Below are positions 1 through 9,377 of a stretch of DNA of 64,000 nucleotides, one piece after another. How positions within the stretch are numbered: position 1 is the first letter of the stretch; each line of letters opens with the position of its first letter. The stretch spans positions 3,479,501 to 3,543,500 of the forward strand of contig NC_133917.1 in NCBI RefSeq assembly GCF_964199755.1, written 5' to 3'. This DNA is from Larus michahellis (lineage: Eukaryota; Chordata; Aves; Charadriiformes; Laridae). The translations under genes were made by a program, and so were the position numbers. A model generated the notes under the pieces. The model was not told the origin of the DNA. It did not search any database and worked only from the letters and a program-made list of their open reading frames with translations.

Positions 1-2054
1 CGAGGGCAGGCTGTGCCCAGCGGAGCTGTGGGGCGCGGAGCCGGGGGGGAGGGGGGGGGCAGGGCTGCGCTGTGGGAACGGCGCTCGAGCGATTCGTCCC
101 GCGAGCAAGAAGGAGGAAGATGACGGAGGGCGGGGTGGGTTTGGGTTTTCAACAACCCCCCGTGTCGCTTTTAAAAACCCCGGGGAGATACGCAGGGATC
201 CGGCGCACTGGAAAAGGGAGTCCCCCCCTTCCCTCAGCTCCCCCCCCATCCCGGCACATCCCCTGCCAGTGCCCAGGGGCTGCATCCCGGCCCAACCAGG
301 GAACCCCCAAAAATATCCCGCGTTCTTCTGCGCCGTGGAGCAGGCGGCTCCTTCCCGGTTGGTTTTGGCGAGTTCCTTCCCGTGATCCCAGGCCGGGAGC
401 GGCGAGGGAGGATCCGGGCAGAGCGTCCCTCCCCGGGAAGCTCCGCTTTCCCGAACCGCCGCCGTTTCGATGCCGAAGCGAGTCCTTCCCCCACCTAAAT
501 TTTGGGTTAAACCTTCGGCGGGTCCCAGGACCCCATTTCGCGGGTGCCGCGGGCACGGAACTGGTTTGTGTTTCCCACTGGAAATTCCGACCGCTTCCCG
601 ACCTCCGAGGCACCCGGCTTGAATCAGCTCCCCTTCCATCAAACAGCGCCTTTTCCCCTTTTCCCTTAAATCCCAATCTTACGATTTTGGGGGGGGGGAA
701 ACTTCCCCCATTTATTACCCCGAAGCCGCCCGAGCAGCAGCCGCTGCCCTGTGGGAAGGGACGTCGCTGCCGGAGGAGCCCGATGGGCTCGAAAGCAAAG
801 CCGGGTTTCAAGAAAAAACTGGATTTAATGTAAAGCTGGGTTTCAAGAAAAAAAATGGATTTAACGCAAAGCTGGGTTTAAGGAAAAATCACAATGCAAA
901 GCTGGGTTTAAAGAAAAATCACACTTAATGCAAAGCTGGGTTTAAAGAAAATACATATTTAATGCAAAGCCGGCTTTAAAGCGAAACTGTGTTTAATGCA
1001 AAACCGGGTTTAAAGTAAAACTATATTTAATGCAAAGCCGGGTCTAAAGTAAAACTATATTTAATGCAAAGCTGGGTTTGAAGCAAAGCTTTAATGAGTT
1101 TGTGGCTTGCACCAGCCCGAGACTGAGCCGGGGGAAAGTTGTCGCGGTCGGGGGGAGCTCGAGATTCCCCGTCCCTGGGCGGCGGGAGATGCGTCCCAAA
1201 ACCACCCCTAAACGCTGCCGGGAAAGGCAGGGGGAAATTGTTTTCCCAAATTCCCGTGACTGTAAGTGGGGAAGTTTTTTCCCCGCCTTCCCCGGTAGCA
1301 CTGGAAAGGAAAACCCGCTGTCGTGAGGGACGGTTTGCAAACAGCCGGCAGCGCCGCGACTCACAAGGGCACGGTGGGACAGGCAGGGCAGGGCCAGACC
1401 CTGAGAACTTCCTCCCCGGTTCCAAAATTCCTCCCCATTTCCAAAATTTCCAAGAGCCGGGAGGTCACCGACAAGGTTAGCATCACCTCGTCCTCTTGAG
1501 ACGCGTCCCACCGGCACGGCACGGCCGCGCTCCTGGCCCCCAGCCACGCTCCCGTGGTTAAATTTCCTCTTTCTACTTACAAAAAAATCACAAAAAATTA
1601 ATTTTTATTTGCTCCTGACATCTAGCGGCGTCTCTCCGCAGAGCCGCTGAGTCACTTGTGCCCGAGCACCGGAGCCATTGCACAACAGCATTATTTTTTT
1701 TTGGGGGGGTGGGGGGGGGGATGGTTTTTACGAAGATTTCCAGCCACCTCGGGCAGAGCCGCCGAGGTCGGTTTGGCGGCCGCTGGGCCAGCTGCGGCAT
1801 CGACCTCGGGGGACCCCGACGGGAGGATTCCCAAGGATTTCGGGGCAATTTGAAGCTCTCGAAGTTTGAGAGCGAATTGCAGAGTCGGCGGCTGGTTTTT
1901 CCCCGCCTTCCCACGTGCCCCAGCCCGAATAAAACCTCGGCTGCGTCGCCGCCGGCAGCCCATTTGGGGCGTCGGGTGCGACTTTGTCACTTTTATCCTT
2001 TTTTTGGAGTAGTTCTGAAGGATCCCAGCCCTTCGCCTGGAAGGAGCCGATGCG
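1..2054. other. SMAGP upstream region, no coding exon seen
   Basis: This stretch is GC-rich and I recognise no conserved protein in either strand. The long frames here carry no familiar domain. The first 150 bases are CpG-rich and could include the SMAGP promoter or a non-coding first exon, but I cannot place a start. A perfect AP-1 site, TGAGTCA, lies at 1648-1654, about 400 bases before the SMAGP start codon. A tandem repeat at about 795-1100 is listed separately. Confidence 0.5.
795..1100 (+). repeat. AT-rich minisatellite of about 35 bp, eight to nine copies
   Basis: A unit of about 35 bases recurs eight or nine times with drift. Its core reads TTTAATGCAAAGC, followed by a GGGTTTAAAG-like half and an A-rich spacer. 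It is much richer in A and T than the flanking sequence. Most copies contain ATGCAAAG, one base away from the POU octamer ATGCAAAT. It lies upstream of SMAGP. Confidence 0.85.
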
Positions 2055-2572
2055 ATGGAAGGAGATCAGCCCCCTCTGACTGCAGGTGAGCGTCCCGGCA
2101 CGGCTTTGCCATATAAACCCTCGGCCAGAGCTTGCCCGGGGCCACCACAAGCCCCGTCCAGCCGGGTCGGAACCAGCCTCGCTCACCTTCTCCCCTCTCC
2201 CTCTCTCCCGCTTTGATGATGAAGAAGAGCTCACAACCCCTGTCCTGAAGAAGGCTCACACCCCACCTCTCCATGAGGACGCCAACACCGTGGTCATCGC
2301 AGGTAGGGGGCTCTCCTTGCCGGATCCTCCCCATTTACCGGCTCCGTATGGACCTCCGGGGGCTAAACCCTGCTCCTCTCTCTGCCTTCCCCCTGGTAGT
2401 GGTCATCACCCTGGTCTTCCTCACCCTGCTGACGGTCCTGGTGGTGATCATCATCTACCTGTACAGAAACAAAGGCAGCTACCTCACCTACGAGCAGCCG
2501 GCGGCAGAGACCGACGTCTCGGTGCAGATGGAGGATGCTCCATCCAAAGAGAAAGAAGAGTATTTTATCTAA
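2055..2572 (+). CDS. SMAGP: Small cell adhesion glycoprotein (SMAGP), three coding exons
   Basis: The coding exons are 2055-2085, 2225-2302 and 2400-2572, giving 93 residues against 97 recalled for human. All junctions are GT-AG and in frame. The protein is a small single-pass membrane glycoprotein linked to epithelial adhesion. Residues 1-32 form a short outside segment rich in Thr and Pro without an obvious signal peptide. Residues 33-57 are the hydrophobic membrane span (core VVITLVFLTLLTVLVV), followed by the basic juxtamembrane YRNKGSYLTYE and the hallmark C-terminus EKEEYFI. I chose the ATG at 2055 because it has a good start context (GCGATGG) and matches the human N-terminal pattern; an ATG at 2050 is out of frame and stops early. 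The introns are only 139 and 97 bases. The exon 2 acceptor is GAAGAAG, so a second acceptor three bases on would drop one Glu. The gene converges on DAZAP2. Confidence 0.95.
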
Positions 2573-2646
2573 GCCCCAGCGCGCTCCTTTTACACCGCGC
2601 TCCGGTCCAAATGACCCGAATTTCCTGGAGCCGGGGGAATCTACAA

Positions 2647-2697
2647 GCTGCTTTTTGTTGTTGTTGTCGTTGTTGTTTGTTGTTGTTATTTTCCTTA
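2647..2697 (+). repeat. GTT-rich simple repeat in the SMAGP 3' UTR
   Basis: An imperfect TTG/GTT run with a few interruptions follows the SMAGP stop codon by about 75 bases and is inside its 3' UTR. Confidence 0.8.
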
Positions 2698-2724
2698 ATT
2701 TATTAAGCCAAGCACGGAAGGAAA

Positions 2725-2730
2725 AATAAA
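2725..2730 (+). terminator. SMAGP: SMAGP polyadenylation signal
   Basis: A canonical AATAAA lies 153 bases after the SMAGP stop codon. It gives a short 3' UTR, with cleavage expected near 2745. Confidence 0.8.
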
Positions 2731-2745
2731 CCGGTGCGTGGCGGA

Positions 2746-3355
2746 GCTTTGCCTGTCGCTGCCCGGAGGGCGGGGAGGACGCCCGCACCCCCCGCGTCTC
2801 CTCCCTTCGCCGCCCCCCAATACAGCCCGGTGACAAACGCTCCGAGTCGCTCGTTTCTTTTGCCGTATCTCACCAAACAATTAAATTATTCCGCGGACGG
2901 GTCGGGGGTGGGGTAATTAGCATGGCTAATGTGGAGGGTAAGGTTAAGCGCGCCACGTAAAATAGCTGGATGGATGGGGCGAGTGAGGGAAAGCCCTGTC
3001 GTCGCCTACAAACACAGAGAAACTCATCCCTGCCCCGAGAGGCGCCTGATCTCGCAGGGTTCGGGGAATCGGGAGCGGGTTTGCTTCATCCCGGAGCCGC
3101 TTTTAGCACCGACACATCGGTTTTCCTCCGTTTTGGGGCCAGGCGCAGCTCCAGCCGTCCCTCCCCTGCTGCCTCGGCGAGGGCAGTTCCTCCTTTCAAT
3201 CAAAAACTTAAAAAAAAATAAAAGAGCGAGCTGCCAAAAAGGAAGAAGTTCACAAAACAGCAGCGAGGAGGAAATAAGTGAAGAAACCCAAAGGCTCGCG
3301 ATGGGCAGGAGCCAAGGGGTTTTATTTGAGGTCAAACGCCAATTTGCTTCAAATT
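2746..3355. other. Intergenic gap between convergent SMAGP and DAZAP2
   Basis: About 600 bases separate the expected SMAGP cleavage site from the expected DAZAP2 cleavage site. I see no gene here. A plus-strand AATAAA near 3216 and a minus-strand one near 3321 could serve as alternative poly(A) signals for the two convergent genes. Confidence 0.6.
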
Positions 3356-3359
3356 TTGT

Positions 3360-3832
3360 TCAAATTTTCAAAATAGTCTTTATTCTACTTTTTTTTTTTT
3401 TTTTTTTTAGTATAAAAAAATCCACAAGGTAAGTGCACCACAGTGTATACAGAGAGAGACGTAATGCTGAACTTTCATAACAGTCAGTCGTATGGTTAAA
3501 CACAACATAGACAAGACACAGATTTAGATTAAACCGAAACCTCGAGATAAAATATATTTGAATCTGAGCTTTTTTTTTTTTTTTTTTTCTCTCTGCGGAA
3601 AACAAAACGAAAACCGAAACACTGAGGATCCCTGAAATATTCTTCTTAACCCTAATAAGACTTCATTCTACCCAAGTCATTTTTAAAGTACGCGTTCACG
3701 GAACAAGCCATTAACCGAGCTAATTTGCGTGTTGATTGATAGTTGCTACACACCCTTGGACAGATGGTAACCAGCCCTCTCTGTTTGAACAACAGCCTTA
3801 AGGAGTTTTGGTGTCAAGACACCAGGTTGAAT

Positions 3833-3863
<31 letters not shown>

Positions 3864-4717
3864 AACCCAAAAAACCAAAAACACGCCCCCTCCCCTCCCC
3901 CCCCCCCAAAAAAAAGAAGTTTGTTTAATAAGCATCGTTCTAAAAGCCTAGTTAGCATCGAATGAAGTGTTCCAGCATGAGTCGCGCTGTGTTTCTGGCA
4001 CCAAAGCATGGCTTTGATTAGATCTAATGTGCAAAGAAATCCAAGATTACTTGGAGTATATAAAAAAAAAAAAAAAAAAAAAAAATAAATCCCATGATAG
4101 ACGCCGGCCGCGCACCTTCCTGGAGGAGAAGGGCGGGCGAAGGTGAGCACAGAGGGCTTCCAGGGATCCGTCAGAGAGTGAGGTCAGGAAAAAAGAAGCG
4201 CCAAGGTGCCCTCCCCGCTGCCGGGAAGTGAATTTTGCCTCCCTCTGCTCTACCCAGCGCCTTCGCTGGGGAAACCCGGCCGGGTTTTTTGTGGCTCCTG
4301 GGACCAGCGGACCGGCGCGACCGCCACCGAGGTCCCTCGCCCTCCCCAGAGCCAGCGTCCAGGCAGCCCGTTAATAAAAGCCCAGCGCCGCGGTGTTACT
4401 CCAGCGAAACGAAAGGGGGGCTGCCGAGCTCACGTTTGTTTTGCCAATTAATCCCATCCCACCACCACCACCACCCCCCCCCGCCCTGTTCTGAACAGAG
4501 GCGCCGTCACCATTAACACGGTTTCTTGCTTCGTTTTAAAGTGCCTGCGGGGCCGGGCGCCGGACCGGGAAGACCCCTCACCGCTGCGTGCCTAATCTGC
4601 AACTTCGGGTTAATATGGACTAAAGCAGTTACATCGTGAGAAGTGCTGACGGTATGTGATGTCTTTCCTTACACAAATGTAGCCCCCCCCCTCTCCCTCC
4701 CCCTTCCCCTTCCTCCT
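3360..4717 (-). other. DAZAP2: DAZAP2 3' UTR
   Basis: On the minus strand this stretch runs from the DAZAP2 stop codon to an AATAAA at 3384-3379, which continues as AATAAAGACTATTTTG. The length of about 1.3 kb fits my recollection of mammalian DAZAP2. It contains several long A or T tracts (near 3390-3410, 3570-3590, 3835-3870 and 4062-4086), and the AT-rich 3' half contrasts with the GC-rich coding exons. Confidence 0.75.
3379..3384 (-). terminator. DAZAP2: DAZAP2 polyadenylation signal
   Basis: Forward TTTATT reads AATAAA on the minus strand, about 1.33 kb after the DAZAP2 stop codon. This is the first strong signal after the conserved UTR-like sequence. Confidence 0.7.
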
Positions 4718-7588
4718 TCACCAGATAGTGTAGCCGCCATCTGAGCCTCCCAGGAAGAAGTTTCCCTTCCGTTGCGTCACCACGACGTTGGCTCCCTGCA
4801 TCACGGCCAGCTGGGCGGCGTTGGGGGGACAGCCAGGAGGGGGGGGCTGGAAGAGAGAGAAAGGAGAGGCGGGAGGATCAGCCGAGGTCGGTGTCACCAC
4901 AGGAGGCGGCACAAAGCCACCACGGGGACGCAGAAACCTCCCAGTCGACGTCCCCATCGCTTTCTACCAAGCAAAGGCTGAGCGACAAGAGGCCAGGAGC
5001 CGATGGGCGACGCCAGGTTCCTCGTCCGTGCCCTGCCCTCTCTTTTCGGAGCCCGCAGCCCATGCGCTGACCCCCGCTTTCTGCCCGCGCAGAGGAGCCT
5101 GCGAGCCGGGGAGCACCACCTTCACGCGGCCACGAGCCACGGGGGGGAATGGCCCGGGGAGCGGGAACCTCCCACAGCTCCACTGGAGCATGGAGAGGCC
5201 AAGGCCGCGTTTGGGGCCAGGGGAAGTCGGGTCGCTAAGCAGCCCCACTGGCTCGCCTCCCCCCGAAGCGCATCACAGCATGGCCCCACAGCCAAATCGG
5301 GGCTAGCACTGGTCACGCGATGGCTTTGCTGTGAGCCAGAACCACCTGCGAGCCTACGTGGCTCCAGGCAGGTTGGCCAGAGGCAGCAAACCCTCAGCGG
5401 GAAAGTAGGAGCTTACTCTTCTCCCAAATGACGGATCGGGGAAGAAATATGTTTCTCTCTGACAACAAAGGCCCTCTTCTCGCCCCCGCCACCGCCTGCA
5501 AACCCCTAACGCTGAAGCCCGCAGGGTTTTGAGGGCACATTTATACTCACAGGGATGCTGGGGGTTCCGCCAGCCCCAAACCTTGCTCCAGCATCAAAGC
5601 CACCTTCGACAAGGACTGTCGAGCCCGGAGGATACACCGGTCCCACGGGGTAATATGCCATGGGGACCGAGGAGCCGATCGGCCCCACGGCCATGGACTG
5701 GGCCATGGGCAGGAAGACGGAAGCGCCAGGATACGCCGCAGACATCGTGGGGACGGTGGCAGCCCCCAGAGGCACGAAGCTGGGACGGTAAAGCTGTGAG
5801 GGAAAGGGGGGGAAAAAAAAGGCGGTGCAAGTTTAGAGACTTGGACACGGAGCTGTTGGAGCGGGGCCAGAGGAGGCCCCGGAGATGCTGGGAGGGCTGG
5901 AGCCCCTCTGCTGTGGGGACAGGCTGAGAGAGCTGGGGGGGTTCAGCCTGGAGAAGAGAAGGCTCCGCGGAGACCTTCCAGCCCCTTCCAGTCCCTCAAG
6001 GGGCTCCAGGAAAGCTGGGGAGGGACTCTGGAGCAGGGAGGGGAGCCATGGGATGAGGGGGAAGGGTTTTACACTGCAAGAGGGAGATTTAGGTGAGATC
6101 TGGGGAAGAAATTCTTGGCTGTGAGGGGGGTGAGCCCCTGGCCCAGGTTGCCCAGAGAAGCTGTGGCTGCCCCATCCCTGGAGGGGTTCAAGGCCAGGTT
6201 GGATGGGGCTTGGAGCAACCTGGGCTGGAGGAGGTGTCCCTGCCCAGGGCAGGGGGTGCAACGGGATGGTCTTTAAGGTCCCTTCCCACCCAAACCGTTC
6301 TGTGACTCTCTGGCGATTCCAGCACTTCCCTGGGTTGGAAGGGACCTTTCAGATCGTGGAGTCCAACCATCAACCCAACGCTGCCCAAACCACCCCTGAC
6401 CCACGTCCCTCAGCACCGCGTCCGCCTGGCTTTTAAACACCTCCAGGGATGGCATTTAGGGATTGGAGCCATGGGACGAGGGGGAGCGGTTTTAAACAGA
6501 AAGAGGGAGATTTAGGTGAGATCTGGGGAAGAAATTCTTGGCTGTGAGGGGGGTGAGCCCCTGGCCCAGGGTGCCCAGAGAAGCTGTGGCTGCCCCATCC
6601 CTGGAGGGGTTCAAGGCCAGGTTGGACGGGGCTTGGAGCAACCTGGGCTGGGGGAAGATGTCCTTGCCCAGGGCAGGGGGGGGGAACTGGAGTGAGCTTT
6701 AATGTCCCTTCCCACCCAAACCATTCTCTGTTTCTATGACCTACTCCCCACCCCCAGCGGTTGCTCAGCCTGGCTGTGGAAGCATCAGCCCCAACGCGGA
6801 CTTTCACCCTCCTGCTCGCGCAAGGCACTCCCCTTCCCCGGGCGTTTCCTCTGGGTTGTGGCAAAAGAACATTTTCCCCACGGTTGGAGAAAGTTCCCCC
6901 CTCTTCCCCCGCAAGAATCCAATTAAAAGAGATTATCGCAGATGAGTTTTACAGCGACAGGTGAGCTACATTTGTCATCTTAACTCAAGGGGAAGCTCGG
7001 CAACATTCGTCACTTCGGCTAATTCAGATCTCGTAAACGAGAAACTGGGGACAAACGGCCACGCCAGCAGCAAACAAACCCTCCAGACGGAAAAAAAAAA
7101 ATAAAAATAAAAAAAATATTGCAGCTGTAAACTTATTCAGAAGGAAATAAAACCTTGGGAGAAGCGTCCCTACCTCGGAATAAGCCGGAGGCGCGTCTGT
7201 GTACGGCGGCGGCTGCGGAAGGGGCAGAGTCTGGGGGTAGACGGCGGGGGACTGGACGGGGTAGGACGGCTGGGGGGGGTACGGTCCTGAAAAAAAAAAG
7301 GGGGGGAGTCAGCACGGGGCGGAAACGGCGCCGGCCGGGACACTGAGGGGTTGTTGGGGTGTTTGTTTTTTGTTTTTTTTTTTAATCGGCAATCCCCGTT
7401 TCTTAATTTATCACGTGAGCAGAAGGGGGTATCGGCGTCTGTGAACCCGCCCGGGCCATCGCCCCCCCACCCCACTCCCCCCGCCCTTGGCATTTCGGTC
7501 CCCGGCAAAAACAAAACTGAGAGTGAAAATGGCTTTTTTTTTTCCGGAACTGGAAGCAGTGGGAAAGCAGGAAGTTTGGCAAAGCAAA

Positions 7589-7652
<64 letters not shown>

Positions 7653-9066
7653 CAACCAAATTCCCCTGGGTCGTGGCCCCTGCTCAGAATCGCCAATTCT
7701 TAACCCAAATTCGGCCCCTTTCCTCTGGGATCGGGACGGGCTCCTGGGGTCCCCCGGCCCCCCAGTGTCCCCCCATCCCCCCCAGCCGGGACAGGCCTAT
7801 TCAGCCACTGCAGCCCCCCGGGGGTGTCCCCTCCCTGTCCCCCCCGAGCCGGGGCCTTTTGGCGGATATCAGCCCCCTCAGCTGTCCCCATGTTGTCCCC
7901 TGGGGGTGTCCCCAGGCCCCACATAGGGATCTCCCCCCCCCCCATAATGAAGGGGTCTCACCCACTCCCCCCTTACATCACCCAGGGGGTCCCCAGTGTC
8001 ATCCAGGGGTGGGTGTCCCCCCCGTTGTCCCCCCCGGCCGGGGCCTTTTGGGAGGTCTGAATCCCCTCAACCACCCCCATATTGTCCCACGGGGGTCTCC
8101 CCCCCGGGCCCTCCCCCTTACATCATCCAAGGGGTCCCCAATGTCACCCAGGGGCACCCGTTCCCTGCTGCGCCCCCCCCCCCAACCCCGGCCGGGGCCT
8201 TTCGGGGGTCTCAACCCCCTCAGCTGCCCCCATGTTGTCCCCAAGGGGGGGTCCCCCCCTAACGAAAGGGTCTCCCCCCCTAACGAAAGGGTCTCCCCCC
8301 CCGGGGCCTCCCCCCAACGTCACCCAGGGGGTGTGTGTGTGTGTCCCCAGCTGCCCCCCCAGGCAGCGGGGTCCCCCCCGTGGGGCTGGGCTCTCCCCCA
8401 CCCGCCATTACGTCACCCGGGGCGGGGGGGGGACGGTCCTGCGCCCTGCCATAAAATGGGGTCCCTTCTGACGTCATGCGGGGGATTCCTTACGTCGGGG
8501 GGGGGGGGGTCTCCCTCACCTCAGCGCTCCCCCCTCCAATGGGGTCCCCCTGGCGTCACGCGCGGGGGGTCCCTCTCACTCCAGCTCCTACTGGGGTCCT
8601 CCTTACGTCACCCGGGGGATCCCCTACGTCACCGGGGGATGGGGTGGGTCTCCCCACCTCGTCTCGCCCTCCCCGCATGGAATGGGGTCCCCTGACGTCA
8701 CGCGTGGGCAGCACGTCGTGTACCCCCCCCGCCCTACGTCACGGCGCGGAAGGGGGGTGGGGGCGCGCGCGGCACTCACAGGGTTAAGGCGGGGCCGAGC
8801 GCGCGCGGCGCTATAGCGACCCCGCGCACCCCCCCCGCCGCCCCGCTCCCATTGGCCGCCCGGCCCCGGCCCGCTCCCGCGGTCACGCGCTGCGGCGCCG
8901 CCCTTAAAGGCGCCGCGTCCCGGAACGGCGCTGCCCGGAGTGTGTGTGTGTGTTGGGGGGAACCGGAGGGGAGGGGCGGGTGGTCGCTGCCGGTGAGGCG
9001 CAGGGTTGAGGGGCGGGGAGGAGGTTCGCGGCTCGGGCCCGGTCCCCACTTGCCTTTGCCGTTCAT
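4718..9066 (-). CDS. DAZAP2: DAZ-associated protein 2 (DAZAP2), four coding exons
   Basis: Minus-strand coding exons in order are 9066-9054, 7286-7174, 5793-5551 and 4846-4718. They encode 165 residues against 168 recalled for human. DAZAP2 is a small proline- and tyrosine-rich adaptor that binds DAZ-family RNA-binding proteins and WW- or SH3-type partners. Residues 1-42 are the Pro/Gln/Tyr-rich N-terminus and contain the PY motif PPAY at 37-40. The middle carries VPTMSAAYPGASVFLPMAQS and PMAYYPVGPVYPPGSTVLVEGG. The C-terminus has PPPPGCPPNAAQLAVMQGAN and ends GNFFLGGSDGGYTIW. The start MNGKG parallels human MNSKG. Phases agree at each join (1 then 0 then 0). Intron 1 uses a GC donor (AAAG|GCAAGT). 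Intron 1 holds an AAT repeat and GC-rich arrays, and intron 2 holds CR1 fragments. The promoter is a CpG island. Confidence 0.96.
5839..6312 (+). mobile_element. CR1 LINE fragment, 3' part, plus orientation
   Basis: The sequence encodes remnants of the CR1 ORF2 C-terminus, including GQRRPRR- and [10 protein letters not shown]-like segments, then the CR1 3' UTR. The 3' end reads CCCACCCAAACCGTTCTGTG, typical of CR1. It is 5'-truncated, has lost its frame and lies in DAZAP2 intron 2. Confidence 0.88.
6312..6456 (-). mobile_element. CR1 LINE 3' fragment, minus orientation
   Basis: The reverse-oriented CR1 3' end begins with a GGTTGGAAGGGACC motif and continues through GAGTCCAACCATCAACCC to AAACACCTCCAGGGATGG. 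It sits head-to-head against the first plus copy and is directly followed by a second plus copy. Confidence 0.85.
6457..6741 (+). mobile_element. Second CR1 LINE 3' fragment, plus orientation
   Basis: This is nearly identical over about 230 bases to the 3' part of the copy at 5839-6312, sharing GAGGGAGATTTAGGTGAGAT and TTCAAGGCCAGGTTGGA. Either two insertions of one subfamily or a local duplication could explain it. It ends in CCATTCTCTGTTTCTATG, a CR1-type terminus. Confidence 0.85.
7589..7650 (+). repeat. (AAT)n microsatellite, about 20 uninterrupted copies
   Basis: Perfect AAT triplets run for about 62 bases within DAZAP2 intron 1. On the transcribed strand the repeat reads (ATT)n. An uninterrupted array of this length is likely to vary in length between individuals. 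Confidence 0.95.
7735..8745. repeat. Degenerate GC-rich tandem array in DAZAP2 intron 1
   Basis: The block is rich in C and G runs. A module with GGCCGGGGCCTTTTGGG followed by CCATGTTGTCCCC-like sequence recurs near 7846, 8034 and 8190, spaced about 190 and 155 bases. A second short module, TTAC(A/G)TCACCC plus a G run, recurs throughout. Two copies of TAACGAAAGGGTCTCCCCCC sit side by side near 8261-8300. No coding potential is recognised. Confidence 0.8.
8408..8741. promoter_or_regulatory. Cluster of CRE/ATF-like sites in DAZAP2 intron 1
   Basis: Two perfect palindromic CREs (TGACGTCA) lie at 8469-8476 and 8693-8700. Additional CGTCA-type or related half-sites occur near 8408, 8490, 8551, 8603, 8624 and 8735. 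They are carried by the tandem module described for the array and lie 320-660 bases inside the gene from the DAZAP2 start codon. CREB/ATF binding is inferred from the motif only. Confidence 0.5.
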
Positions 9067-9300
9067 GGCGGCGCTGCGTCCGGCGGCGGCGGCTCGCGCT
9101 CTGCCCGCGCCGCGCGCTTCCTGCTCGGTGTCACCGCGGCGCCGCGGGGGGGGGGGGGAGGGGGCGGGGGAGGGGGGGGGGAGCGGAGGGGTGGGGGCAG
9201 GAAGCGGGCGCCGCGCGTCGGTGGCGTCACCGCGCGCGGGGGCGGGGCCGCGCGCTCTTAAAGGGGCCGCGGGAGGCGAAGGGTGATCCTGAGTAGGGCC
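8750..9300 (-). promoter_or_regulatory. DAZAP2: DAZAP2 CpG-island promoter and 5' UTR
   Basis: Extremely GC- and CpG-rich sequence surrounds the DAZAP2 ATG at 9066. Upstream of it (higher coordinates) lie GGTGGCGTCACC, a CRE half-site, and GGGCGGGGC GC boxes. I see no convincing TATA box, so dispersed initiation is likely. A short GT run lies at 8941-8953, inside intron 1 just past the GC donor. Confidence 0.65.
9051..9056 (-). other. DAZAP2: Non-canonical GC splice donor of DAZAP2 intron 1
   Basis: On the minus strand the first coding exon ends AAAG and the intron starts GCAAGT. This is the strongest known form of the GC-AG class. A nearby GT (four bases on) would shift the frame, while the GC donor yields the conserved MNGKG start. 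Confidence 0.85.
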
Positions 9301-9304
9301 TGGA

Positions 9305-9376
9305 GGGGACGGGGACGGGGACGGGGACGGGGACGGGGACGGGGACGGGGACGGGGACGGGGACGGGGACGGGGAC
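9305..9376 (+). repeat. Twelve perfect GGGGAC hexanucleotide units
   Basis: GGGGAC is repeated 12 times without a mismatch. Each unit supplies a four-G run, so the plus strand could form stacked G-quadruplexes. It begins about 240 bases upstream of the DAZAP2 start codon. Confidence 0.97.
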
Positions 9377-9377
9377 G

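Noticed and set aside
7487-8695. Plus-strand frame of 402 codons with an Asn run
   Set aside because: The Asn run is the AAT microsatellite and the rest is a C-rich tandem array antisense to DAZAP2 intron 1.
8469-9066. Possible short alternative DAZAP2 coding exon reading through the GC donor (MNGKGKWGPG)
   Set aside because: Read-through gives an unrelated GC-rich frame; the conserved continuation PYPPQPSYPV requires splicing at the GC donor.
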